Shown here piece after piece: positions 34,395 to 43,368 of a stretch of 64,000 nucleotides of DNA. The first letter of the stretch is position 1. Every line of letters begins with the position of its first letter. The translations under genes were made by a program, and so were the position numbers. Source of the DNA: Sulfitobacter noctilucicola (GTDB taxonomy: Bacteria; Pseudomonadota; Alphaproteobacteria; Rhodobacterales; Rhodobacteraceae); contig NZ_JASD01000008.1 in assembly GCF_000622385.1 (NCBI RefSeq), forward strand, positions 2,232,001 to 2,296,000, given 5' to 3'. Below the pieces are notes generated by a model, which saw only the letters and a program-made list of their open reading frames with translations, was not told the origin of the DNA and made no database searches.

Positions 34395-36254
34395 ATGCCC
34401 GCTGATACCGCCCGACCTGCCGCTGCCGCATCCCCCACCAAATCTGGACCATCCGCGCCACCTCCGTCAGAGGAGCACGACGAGCGCCAGTCAGGCTTTC
34501 TGGTGCTGCGCAAAGTGGCTCCCTATCTGTGGCCTGCGGATATGCCGTGGGTGAAGCGGCGTGTCGTTTGGGCGATGGTCGCGCTGTTCCTGTCCAAACT
34601 TGTATCGGTCATCACACCTCTGTTTTACCGCGACGCTGTTGATGCGCTTGCAGGTGAAGGGGTGCCGATGGTTGCGCTGGGTGCAATCGGGCTGACCGTG
34701 GCCTACGGCATGGCACGCTTGATGACGGTTGGTTTCCAACAGCTACGCGATGCGATTTTTGCCCGCGTGGGCCAACGCGCTTTGCGGATGCTTGCGCTTG
34801 AAACGTTCGAGCACATTCACAAACTCTCCATGCGGTATCACATCACGCGCAAGACCGGTGGCCTTAGCCGGATTATCGAGCGTGGTGTGAAGGGTGTTGA
34901 ATTCCTGCTGCGCTTTTTGTTGTTTAACATCGGCCCGCTGATCCTTGAGCTTTTGATGATCGGTGCCGTGCTGACATATCTTTTTGACTGGACCTACCTG
35001 ATGGTCGTTGCAGTCACGATCGGTCTTTATGTCTGGTTCACATTTTCTGTAACCGAGTGGCGCGTGCGCCAACGTCGTCAGATGAATGCCGCCGATACAG
35101 ATGCCAACCAAAAGGCCGTGGACAGCCTTTTGAACTATGAAACAGTCAAATACTTCGGTGCCGAAGAGCGCGAAGCGCAGCGTTATGACGGAGCTATGGC
35201 AGGCTACGAAGAAGCGGCGATCAAGACCAGTCTTAGCCTCGCCTTTCTGAACTTTGGCCAGTCGGTCATCATCACCGGCGGTTTGGTCGCGGTCATGGTG
35301 ATGGCGGCGATTGGCGTGCAGAACGGATCGCTGACAGTCGGTGACTTTGTGATGGTCAACGCGTACATGGTCCAGATCACGGTGCCGCTTAACTTCCTCG
35401 GTACTGTCTACCGCGAAATCAGACAGGCTTTGGTCGATATGGGCCAGATGTTTGGCCTGCTAGAACAACCGGCAGAAATCTCGGACAAGCCAAACGCAAC
35501 AGAACTCGATGTCAAAGGTGGGCGGGTCACGCTGGAGAACGTCCATTTCGGCTATGATGCAGACCGAAAAATCCTCAAAGGAGTATCACTGGAAGCGCAG
35601 CCGGGTGAGACAGTTGCGATTGTAGGCTCCACTGGATCAGGCAAATCAACTATCGGGCGTTTGTTGTTCAGGTTCTATGATGTGAACAGCGGCGCGCTCA
35701 AAATTGACGGACAGGATGTGCGCGATGTTACGCAAAACAGTTTGCACCGTGCAATCGGTGTCGTGCCGCAGGACACGGTGCTGTTTAACGATACAATCGG
35801 CTACAACATTGCCTACGGGCGGGATGGTGCCACTCAGGCCGATGTCGAAGCGGCGGCAAGAGATGCGCAAATCCATGACTTTATTCAAAGCCTGCCTGAC
35901 GGATACGACACAACTGTAGGTGAGCGTGGGTTAAAACTCTCTGGTGGTGAAAAGCAGCGCGTTGGCATCGCGCGGACCTTGCTGAAAGACCCGCCGATCC
36001 TTTTGCTGGATGAAGCCACAAGCGCGCTGGACAGCGAGACAGAACATGAAATTCAGGACGCTCTGATGCGTGCGGGGCAGGGGCGGACGGTGCTCACGAT
36101 TGCCCACAGGCTCAGTACAATTGCGGATGCCGACAGGATCGTTGTGCTGGAAAAAGGCGAGATTTCCGAGCAAGGCACACACGATGAACTGCTGTCGCTG
36201 GACGGCCGGTATGCGCAGCTTTGGCAGCGGCAACAGTCCGAAGAGGACGTGTGA
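34395..36254 (+). CDS. Atm1-type ABC exporter, fused permease and ATPase
   Basis: A 619-residue half-transporter. After a Pro/Ala-rich N-terminus come six membrane segments with the Atm1-like FGAEEREAQRYDGAM loop. The ATPase domain has GSTGSGKST near residue 411, LSGGEKQR and ILLLDEATSALD. It belongs to the HMT1/Atm1 group that exports glutathione- or sulfur-linked compounds for iron-sulfur or metal homeostasis. A four-codon minigene (ATG 34391, stop 34405) overlaps its start in another frame, which may limit initiation. It overlaps the next gene by four bases. Confidence 0.92.
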   Translation: MPADTARPAAAASPTKSGPSAPPPSEEHDERQSGFLVLRKVAPYLWPADMPWVKRRVVWAMVALFLSKLVSVITPLFYRDAVDALAGEGVPMVALGAIGLTVAYGMARLMTVGFQQLRDAIFARVGQRALRMLALETFEHIHKLSMRYHITRKTGGLSRIIERGVKGVEFLLRFLLFNIGPLILELLMIGAVLTYLFDWTYLMVVAVTIGLYVWFTFSVTEWRVRQRRQMNAADTDANQKAVDSLLNYETVKYFGAEEREAQRYDGAMAGYEEAAIKTSLSLAFLNFGQSVIITGGLVAVMVMAAIGVQNGSLTVGDFVMVNAYMVQITVPLNFLGTVYREIRQALVDMGQMFGLLEQPAEISDKPNATELDVKGGRVTLENVHFGYDADRKILKGVSLEAQPGETVAIVGSTGSGKSTIGRLLFRFYDVNSGALKIDGQDVRDVTQNSLHRAIGVVPQDTVLFNDTIGYNIAYGRDGATQADVEAAARDAQIHDFIQSLPDGYDTTVGERGLKLSGGEKQRVGIARTLLKDPPILLLDEATSALDSETEHEIQDALMRAGQGRTVLTIAHRLSTIADADRIVVLEKGEISEQGTHDELLSLDGRYAQLWQRQQSEEDV

Positions 36255-36601
36255 AGGGCAAGGATTACCCGCGCACGCCGGACGGGCATTTCTTTGTCTC
36301 GAAGGGACGGATGTGGCGATGCACCAATCCCGCGCTTGACGACAGCACGCGGCGGGCAGCGGTCAAAGAGCTGATGCAGGGCCGTCGCGGTGTGCAACTG
36401 GCCAAGACCGAGGATGAAACGCGCCAGGCGCGCGCTTCGGTCGATGCGGCGAAGAGGCGGTTAGGTGAACGCGGCCCGGTCTGGTGGCAAGACGACAGCC
36501 CGGACGAAGGCGGCAAACATCCACGCAATACGATTTACGCGGAATGGTGGGCCAGTCTGGACGAGGAAACCCGCGCCAAGGGTGATCCACCCAAATCCTG
36601 A
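36251..36601 (+). CDS. conserved hypothetical protein coupled to the Atm1-type exporter
   Basis: A 116-residue soluble, basic protein starting YPRTPDGHFFVSKGRMWRCTNP. This N-terminal pattern recurs in short alphaproteobacterial proteins of unknown function. The GTG at 36251 overlaps the exporter stop (GTGA). The middle is a charged helix and the end has ERGPVWWQDD. I cannot assign a function. Confidence 0.75.
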   Translation: MKGKDYPRTPDGHFFVSKGRMWRCTNPALDDSTRRAAVKELMQGRRGVQLAKTEDETRQARASVDAAKRRLGERGPVWWQDDSPDEGGKHPRNTIYAEWWASLDEETRAKGDPPKS

Positions 36602-36620
36602 ACCTTCGAACGAGCAAGAA

Positions 36621-36653
36621 TTAGCGACCATCTTTCGGGTAAATGGCCGCTAA
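36621..36653. other. imperfect hairpin in intergenic gap
   Basis: TTAGCGACCAT (36621-36631) pairs with ATGGCCGCTAA (36643-36653) except for one A-C mismatch. The loop has eleven bases. No T run follows on either strand, so it is not a standard intrinsic terminator. It lies between convergent genes. Confidence 0.4.
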
Positions 36654-36695
36654 GATCGGAACTCGCTTTAGAAGCGCGGGGTTCGATGCGGCTGT

Positions 36696-37151
36696 TTACT
36701 CTTCGGCGATTGCCTTTGAAGTAAGCTTGTCCAAAGCACCTGTCATCATCGTGATGTATTTGGCATCCTCTGGCAAACCGTGTGTCGCGGCCAGCACAGA
36801 CGGTGCGTGGTATGTCACGTGCACAACCCCTTCGCCATCCGCATAAGCAAGCACACGCAGCGGCAGGTCTAATCCCGCTGTCTGCCCGTCGATCATGGCA
36901 GGTGTTCCAAGTTTCGGGTTGCCGAAAATCAGCAGTTCGGTGGGCCGCAGGTCCATATCGACCTTTGCCGCACCTGCCGCGTGATCCACCCGGGCGAATA
37001 CGGTCGCGCCAGCCCCCTCAACAGCGGCTGCAAGACGGTCAATAGTTTGTGTCACGGAATGGGGGCTGACCTTGTCGATCAGGTCTGCAGCAACAGCTGG
37101 CAAAGCCATGGCAGCACTAAGGGCAGCGGCAGTAGCAAGGGGGCGGAACAT
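36696..37151 (-). CDS. exported DUF302 family protein
   Basis: A 151-residue protein with a signal peptide of about 21 residues ending AVAA. The DUF302 pattern is visible in HSVTQTIDRLAAAVEGAGATVFARVDHA and FGNPKLGTPAM. Such proteins occur in the periplasm with unknown function. AAGGAG supports ATG 37151. It lies 80 bases after the RND permease on the same strand, but in an order that makes it a separate unit. Confidence 0.88.
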   Translation of the reverse strand: MFRPLATAAALSAAMALPAVAADLIDKVSPHSVTQTIDRLAAAVEGAGATVFARVDHAAGAAKVDMDLRPTELLIFGNPKLGTPAMIDGQTAGLDLPLRVLAYADGEGVVHVTYHAPSVLAATHGLPEDAKYITMMTGALDKLTSKAIAEE

Positions 37152-37231
37152 TGTGGTGGTCTCCTTTGGAAATTTCTTCGCCACCCTAACAAAGCGGACC
37201 GTAAACGCAGGTCACGTTTCGTTGATCAGCG

Positions 37232-40200
37232 CTACTCCGCCGCAGACAGAACCGGTTTGGCACGCGGCGGCGCGGGCAGGAATTCTGCATCCGGATCCCA
37301 GATAATTTCATCCGCGCTCTTGCGCCGCGCGTCGCGCTGCAACGCCCAGTCGCGTGCGGCTTTGCTTGCGCGACCCATCGACATCTTGGCCAACAGGCGC
37401 GCGATCCAGCGCAGATAGGTGGTGGCCCAGACGCGAATTGCGAGCATGGACGGTGTCACCAGCAGCGTCAGTACCGTTGCAATGCCAAGGCCAAAGACAA
37501 CCGCCGTTGCCAATTGCTTCCACCAAAGCGCTGTGGGGCTGTCGATCGTGTACCCGCCGTCGGCAAAGTTGAGGCTGAGACCGAACATCATGGGGGCCAG
37601 ACCTGCCATGGTGGTGATCGTGGTGAGAAGGACCGGCCGGATACGCGCCTGTGCGGTGCGAATGATTGCTTCGATCCGCGGCATGTAGTTTTCGTATTCC
37701 TGATAGGTGTCGATCAGAATGATGTTGTTGTTCACCACGATTCCGGCCAGCGCCACGATCCCCGTACCTGTCATGATGATCGAGAACGTCTGATCCATGA
37801 CCAGCATACCAATCAGGACACCTGTGGTGGACAGGACCACCGCCAGAAGCACCAGCACAGCATTATAGAAAGAGTTGAACTGAGCGAGCAGGATGATGAA
37901 CATCAACCCCAGTGCGGCGGTAAACGCAGAGCTGAGGAAAGCTTGCGATTCTGCCTGATCTTCCTGATCGCCGGTCCATTCGGTGGTCACACCAAAGGGC
38001 AGGGGCTTCTCATCCAACCATTTGGTGATCTCGGCAATCCGTTCGTTCGCGTTGATTGGCACCATCCGCAAGCGGCCGTCGGTGATACCCTGCTGCAGGT
38101 CCTCGCCCGCCGCAGCATCCGTCCTCTGGGTGATCTTGTAGGCCACTCCGTCAATGCTGCGGATGTCAGCGTCATCGCCAGCGGGGCGCAACGTGCCAAG
38201 CGTGGTTGTAACATCTTCTCCATCAACACGTGTTGTCTTGACCACCTTCATCAGACCCGGTGCGACATCTGCTTTGACGTCGAGATACCGCTTTTGATCG
38301 ATGCGGTTGATCTCTGCAAGTTTCGGCACCGGCGTGCGGGTGATGAAATTGCTCAGCGGGATCAGACCATCCTGCGTGCGCACCTTGAGCGTGTCCAATG
38401 TGCTGAGTACCCGGTCATCCTCTGGCAGGCGCACGCGGATTTCGATCTCTTCGTCAGAGCTATCGACGCGCATTGTGTCGAGCAGCAGGCCACGTGTGAC
38501 CAATTGCACCATAGCACCGACCGTCAGCACGTCCGCGCCATAACGGCCTGCTTTTTCAACATCCACGTCGATCTGCCAGTCGATGCCGGGAAGGGGGCGG
38601 GTGTCTTCGATCAAAGTGAGACCGGGTGTCTGTTCGTACTGCGCCCGCGTCACTGCCGCTGCAGTTATCAGATCGGTAAAGCTGTCTGCTTTGAGGCGCA
38701 GATGCACAGGTTTGCCCGAGGCAGGGCCGCGCGCCTGTGCGAGTATCTCGATGCGGATACCGGGAATAGCGGAGAGCTTTTCGGTCAGCTCCGCGATGAT
38801 GACATCGCCGTCGTAAGCAGGGTCCTGCGTCTCGCGCGTGATTGTGTATCCGATGAAGGGAATCGTAAACAAAGGCGTTACTTTGTTGGGCCGGTCTTCC
38901 CACGGGATCGTCTCAAGCTGGATTTGGCCGATGCTGTCTTTAGGTGCTGTGGCACCGCCTGTGTTGCTGTCCAACCCGCCTTCGCCAGCAAAGGCAAACG
39001 CGGTTTGAACACCGGGGTGCTGCAGCACGATCTCTTCTGCCTTCTCGAGCAGTGTGTCTTTCTCTTCCAGCGACAGGTTACCGCGCGCCAGAACATAAAC
39101 GATTGCCTGTTCCGGTTCGGATTCCACAAAAAACTCGACCCCTTTGGAGTTGTTGCCAAAGAAGATCATTACCGTGCCGACAAAGACAAACACGATGCCC
39201 GCAGTTACCAGCGGCATCGCGGGATTACCCACGAGAAACGCCATGACCCGACCGAAGCCATTTCGGCGGTATCCGGCCTCGATCCTGTCCGGTGTCGTGC
39301 GAAACAGTTTGCTGGTGATCCAGCGCCCGCCGCGACCGGCACGTGTGAAGACGCCGAAGAACGCCAGCAGGGCCAGCATTGCGCCTGAAAGCCCCGTTGC
39401 CACCAGTGCACAAAGCGCCACTACGCACAGGAATACAGTCGCGAAAGTTGGAATGACCGACCCCAGCACATTCAACCCGTCCATAGCGGCGAACTGGGCC
39501 GAGATCACACCAAAGAGCGGGTTCATCAACGACATCGCCAGCAAGATCATCACAATTGCCACGGGGAACAGGGCCAGATGCAGATACCAGCGCAGGCCGG
39601 CAATCGCTTCCATGTTGTCCGCCATCCAACGCTCCAGCCGGCCTGTGACACCGCCCATAACAGGCAGATATACCAGTGCCACGACCAAAGACGCGGAGAG
39701 AACGAAGATCAATGTCACGGGCAGCATACCCATGAATTGCCCGGGCACACCGGGCCAGAACAGCATCGGCAGAAACGCGCAGAGCGTCGTCGCGGTGGAG
39801 GAAATGATCGGCCAGAACATCCGCTTGGCCGCCTCCGTATAGGCTTGCATGGGGCCATCACCCTGTTGTTGGCGGGCGTCCGCGTATTCCACCACGACGA
39901 TGGCACCGTCCACCAGCATACCGACCGCAAGGATCAGCCCGAACATCACGATATTCGAGACCGAGATACCCATCAACGCGAGGAAGGCGAAACACAAAAG
40001 GAACGAGGTCGGAATGGCAAAGCCGACCAGCAAAGCCGCACGAATGCCAAGCGCTGCAAGCACAACAATCATCACCAGCGCAATCGCGGTAAAGACCGAA
40101 CCCAAGAGCTGCTGCACCATCGAATCAACAATCCGGCTTTGGTCGTTCGAGGTGCCGACAGTCACTGCCGCCTGCAATCCGTCCGGCCAGTCGGCAGAGC

Positions 40201-41113
40201 GTTCGGCCACAATTTCCTGCACGCGCTTGGATGTGTCGATTAGGTTGTAGCCCTTGCGCTTGACCACCTGCAGGGCGAGCGTTTTTTCACCGTTGAAACG
40301 GGCGGTTCCCTGACGGTCTTCGAACGTCAGATTGATTTGTGCCAGATCACCAAGGGTCACAACACGGTCGCCATTTGTTTTCACAGGCAGTGAATAAACA
40401 TCGCGCGGCTCGTCGAAAGAAGAAGGGATCTTGACCGCAAACGCCCCTTGGGCGCTGTCAATTTCACCGGCAGCAATCAACTGGTTATTATTCTGAACCA
40501 CATTGATCAGCTCACCCGCCGTGACGTTGTAGGCTTCGAGCCGTAACGGATCGATCAACACTTCCAGCATCTCGTCGCGGTCACCGGCCAGGCCCGCTTC
40601 AAGCACTGCATCCAATGCTTCAAGGTCATCTTGTAAGTCGCGGGCAACACGCGCCATTGTGCGTTCCGGTACGGGGCCCGTCAGATTCACAATGATGATG
40701 GGGAATTCGGAAAAGTTGATCTCGTTGATCGAGTATTTGTCGTAGCCGTCTGGGAATTGAGCCTCCGCCGTGGACATTGCGTCGCGCACATCGGCCATGA
40801 TCTTGGTCTTGTCCCATCCGAATTCAAACTCAAGCGCAACACCGGCGTAGTTTTCCGCTGCGGTCCCGCTCATCTGTTTAAGGCCGTCCAGGTCGGCCAA
40901 CTCTGTCTCCATCGGTTTGACCAGCAGCGTTTCACTGTCTGCTGCCGAGATGCCGGGGAACTGGACAGAAACAAAGAGCGCGGGGATTTCGATATCCGGC
41001 TCGCCTTCTTTGGGAAGGGTGGAATAGGCATAGCCGCCCACAACAAGGCTCAACAGAATGAATGCCACAACCATGCGGGCGCGGTTAGCAGCCCAGTCGA
41101 CGATACCCGTCAT
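37232..41113 (-). CDS. RND efflux transporter permease (AcrB/MexB superfamily), oversized
   Basis: A 1293-residue inner-membrane proton-driven pump, longer than the usual 1030-1050. It has the N-terminal membrane helix, two large periplasmic loops and the core helices with GLILAVGMLVDGAIVVVE, which carries the proton-relay Asp. Between helix 6 and helix 7 (about residues 490-630) an added region of about 140 residues contains roughly three extra hydrophobic segments. The ATG overlaps the adaptor gene stop (ATGA). It exports unknown hydrophobic compounds with the adaptor; no outer-membrane partner is encoded here. Confidence 0.93.
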   Translation of the reverse strand: MTGIVDWAANRARMVVAFILLSLVVGGYAYSTLPKEGEPDIEIPALFVSVQFPGISAADSETLLVKPMETELADLDGLKQMSGTAAENYAGVALEFEFGWDKTKIMADVRDAMSTAEAQFPDGYDKYSINEINFSEFPIIIVNLTGPVPERTMARVARDLQDDLEALDAVLEAGLAGDRDEMLEVLIDPLRLEAYNVTAGELINVVQNNNQLIAAGEIDSAQGAFAVKIPSSFDEPRDVYSLPVKTNGDRVVTLGDLAQINLTFEDRQGTARFNGEKTLALQVVKRKGYNLIDTSKRVQEIVAERSADWPDGLQAAVTVGTSNDQSRIVDSMVQQLLGSVFTAIALVMIVVLAALGIRAALLVGFAIPTSFLLCFAFLALMGISVSNIVMFGLILAVGMLVDGAIVVVEYADARQQQGDGPMQAYTEAAKRMFWPIISSTATTLCAFLPMLFWPGVPGQFMGMLPVTLIFVLSASLVVALVYLPVMGGVTGRLERWMADNMEAIAGLRWYLHLALFPVAIVMILLAMSLMNPLFGVISAQFAAMDGLNVLGSVIPTFATVFLCVVALCALVATGLSGAMLALLAFFGVFTRAGRGGRWITSKLFRTTPDRIEAGYRRNGFGRVMAFLVGNPAMPLVTAGIVFVFVGTVMIFFGNNSKGVEFFVESEPEQAIVYVLARGNLSLEEKDTLLEKAEEIVLQHPGVQTAFAFAGEGGLDSNTGGATAPKDSIGQIQLETIPWEDRPNKVTPLFTIPFIGYTITRETQDPAYDGDVIIAELTEKLSAIPGIRIEILAQARGPASGKPVHLRLKADSFTDLITAAAVTRAQYEQTPGLTLIEDTRPLPGIDWQIDVDVEKAGRYGADVLTVGAMVQLVTRGLLLDTMRVDSSDEEIEIRVRLPEDDRVLSTLDTLKVRTQDGLIPLSNFITRTPVPKLAEINRIDQKRYLDVKADVAPGLMKVVKTTRVDGEDVTTTLGTLRPAGDDADIRSIDGVAYKITQRTDAAAGEDLQQGITDGRLRMVPINANERIAEITKWLDEKPLPFGVTTEWTGDQEDQAESQAFLSSAFTAALGLMFIILLAQFNSFYNAVLVLLAVVLSTTGVLIGMLVMDQTFSIIMTGTGIVALAGIVVNNNIILIDTYQEYENYMPRIEAIIRTAQARIRPVLLTTITTMAGLAPMMFGLSLNFADGGYTIDSPTALWWKQLATAVVFGLGIATVLTLLVTPSMLAIRVWATTYLRWIARLLAKMSMGRASKAARDWALQRDARRKSADEIIWDPDAEFLPAPPRAKPVLSAAE

Positions 41114-42363
41114 TGGGTGAACTCCTCCCATGTAGGTGCGACCGTCACACCAGCGGTGACATATTCCTGTCCGGTCACGATCACATCAGCAATCTGTGGC
41201 AGGCCCGTAACCCACACGCCGTCCATCGTATCGCGCATGATCGAGATCGGGGCGAAGGACACGACATTGTCATCTCCCACCAGACGTACACCCAACGCGC
41301 CCTCATCGTTCAGTGTCATCGCGGATTGCGGAATAATATGTGCCTGTACCCCGGCCGCAGCGATTCCGATCTCGGCGGTTTGGCCGTCGCGGATCGCCAG
41401 ATCGGCATTCGGCACTTCGATCTCTACACGGAAGGTGCGTGTTTCGGGATCTGCTGAACGCGACAGGAAGGTGACTTTGCCAACAACTTCACCGCCACCT
41501 GCGGCCAGACGTGCACCGGCCTGCGCACCGATTTTCACGCGGTTCACTTCGGTTTCGGGCACAAACCCGACCAGCTTGATGGGATCAAGCTGTATAATGG
41601 TTGAGCACAGCGCACCCGGTTGCAACAGGCTTCCCAGTTCAGCGGTATCGCTTTCCAACAGCCCGCTGAAGGGCGCGAGAATTGTCAGACGTTCGATTTC
41701 TTTCTCTGCGCTGGCCACCGCCGCAGTTGCGGCTTCGATCCCTGACTTTGCAGCGCTCAGGCCTGACGTGGCAGAGGACACGCCTGCGCGAGCCGCCGCT
41801 GATGCCGCATCTGCACCCGCAACGCGCGTCTGGGATGCAAAACCGTCCTGAATAAGCCGCGCTGCTGCGTTTTGGTTGATTTCGGCCTCTTCCAGCCGCG
41901 CTTTCGCTTCCTGAACGCGGGCTTCCGCTTCGGGCACGCGCGACTGCGCTTCGCTCAAACGGGCACGTGCTTCTTCCAGTGCGGCACCGCGTGTTCCGGG
42001 ATCAAGCACACAGAGTGCGTCACCTTTTTCAACCTGTGCACCTTTGCGCAATGGCTCCGATATCACGATTGCAGATGTCTCCGAGCGTACGTCCACCTGA
42101 CGCGCTGCCTGTGTCTGGCCGCGCAGGATAACCGCACTGTCGACTTCCTGCCCCGTCAGCTTCCGCACCATCACCTTGACCAGAACGGTGGAGTCTGCGG
42201 TGGCGTCAGCTGCATCAGTGTCTTCGTCACTAGGCACGGCCTCTGCCACAGTCTCTGCCGATGTGTCGCCGCCAAACAGGGCCACCAGTGCAGGGCGGGC
42301 GAGGATCGACATTGCCAGGATGACCGTAACGACTATCGCCGCCAGTATGGAAAATATGCGCAT
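41110..42363 (-). CDS. RND efflux periplasmic adaptor subunit (HlyD/MFP)
   Basis: A 417-residue membrane fusion protein. An N-terminal helix anchors it, then beta-barrel and lipoyl halves (VRSETSAIVISEPLRKGAQVEKGD) flank a long Ala/Glu-rich coiled-coil hairpin (about residues 125-220). It bridges the pump to an outer-membrane channel. It is the first gene of a two-gene operon. An inverted repeat upstream (42436-42453) may bind a repressor. Confidence 0.92.
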   Translation of the reverse strand: MRIFSILAAIVVTVILAMSILARPALVALFGGDTSAETVAEAVPSDEDTDAADATADSTVLVKVMVRKLTGQEVDSAVILRGQTQAARQVDVRSETSAIVISEPLRKGAQVEKGDALCVLDPGTRGAALEEARARLSEAQSRVPEAEARVQEAKARLEEAEINQNAAARLIQDGFASQTRVAGADAASAAARAGVSSATSGLSAAKSGIEAATAAVASAEKEIERLTILAPFSGLLESDTAELGSLLQPGALCSTIIQLDPIKLVGFVPETEVNRVKIGAQAGARLAAGGGEVVGKVTFLSRSADPETRTFRVEIEVPNADLAIRDGQTAEIGIAAAGVQAHIIPQSAMTLNDEGALGVRLVGDDNVVSFAPISIMRDTMDGVWVTGLPQIADVIVTGQEYVTAGVTVAPTWEEFTQ

Positions 42364-42435
42364 CGTCGGCCCTTTGATATGGTTAGGTCAGGCGGTGCAG
42401 CCTGCCTTTTCGAGGGAGTATGTAATACGTCAAAA

Positions 42436-42453
42436 CTAAACAGACCAGTTTAG
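42436..42453. promoter_or_regulatory. inverted repeat upstream of the RND operon
   Basis: CTAAAC (42436-42441) and GTTTAG (42448-42453) form a perfect six-base inverted repeat with six bases between. It lies about 70 bases upstream of the adaptor start. RND operons are often controlled by TetR repressors at such repeats, but no tetR gene is in this window. The operator role is inferred. Confidence 0.45.
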
Positions 42454-42617
42454 ACGCTATGTTTTTTTACATAATGTGCGGTGCTGCCTGATGTGTAGGC
42501 ATCGTTATTTCTTGGGTCCGGCCTTACTGCGGGTGCCAGACAGGTTACGACTGAGGTATTGGCTTGGGTCCTGCTGCGCGTTAAGAGGGTCAAAAGTGCA
42601 GGCCAAGGGCGGATCAG

Positions 42618-43319
42618 ATGAGCAACACAGACAGCTTTGTCGAAGAGGTCAACGAAGAGGTCCGCCGTGACCAGCTTTACGGCTTGCTGCGCCGCTATGG
42701 CTGGATCGCGGTGCTGGCTATTCTCGCGATTGTCGGCGGTGCCGCTTATTCAGAATACTCGAAAGCGCAATCACGTGCGGCAGCGCAGGGTTTGGGCGAC
42801 GAGATGCTCGCGGCACTTGCCGTAGATGACAGCGCAGGTAGGGCGGCAGCACTTGGCGCGATTGACCCGCCATCACCGGTGTCCGCCGCTGTTCTGCGTT
42901 TGCTTACCGCAGCAGAGCAATCCGAAGCAGGCGAGACCGAGGAAGCGATAGCAACACTCGATGCTCTGGCCGTTGATGGCGCGGTGCCCGAGATCTATCG
43001 CCAGCTGGCGCAATTCAAGTCGGTTACGCTGCAAGGGAACAAGACACCTGCGGACGAACGCCGTCAGGCATTCGAGGCGATGGCGCAGGCCGGTAACCCC
43101 TTGCGCCTGCTGGCAAGCGAACAGCTCGCCCTGATTGACATCGAAACAGGCGATCCAGAGGCCGCGATTGCTCGGTATCAGGCGATCCTTGAAGACGCCG
43201 AAGTCAGCTCAGACTTGCAACAGCGCTCACTACAGGTGATTGTGGCGCTGGGTGGAGAGCCGGAACTGGCGGACGTCAATGGATTGTCCTCCGGCACCGG
43301 CGGTGCCCCTGAGAATTAA
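42618..43319 (+). CDS. YfgM-like tetratricopeptide membrane protein
   Basis: A 233-residue protein with a short cytoplasmic segment, one membrane helix (about residues 28-46) and a periplasmic region of helical repeats. This is the layout of YfgM, an ancillary SecYEG/chaperone partner. It is followed by bamB and der, the same order as in Escherichia coli (yfgM-bamB-der). The conserved order supports the assignment more than local motifs do. Confidence 0.8.
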   Translation: MSNTDSFVEEVNEEVRRDQLYGLLRRYGWIAVLAILAIVGGAAYSEYSKAQSRAAAQGLGDEMLAALAVDDSAGRAAALGAIDPPSPVSAAVLRLLTAAEQSEAGETEEAIATLDALAVDGAVPEIYRQLAQFKSVTLQGNKTPADERRQAFEAMAQAGNPLRLLASEQLALIDIETGDPEAAIARYQAILEDAEVSSDLQQRSLQVIVALGGEPELADVNGLSSGTGGAPEN

Positions 43320-43368
43320 GTGAAGCCCCAGAGAGGGCGATGACAGCGACAGCAGAAGTGAGCAGGCC

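Noticed and set aside
37514..39388. A 624-codon open frame on the plus strand opposite the RND permease gene
   Set aside because: It has no ribosome site, a composition rich in His, Arg, Cys and Gln, and lies fully antisense to a clearly conserved gene. It is a shadow frame of GC-rich coding DNA.
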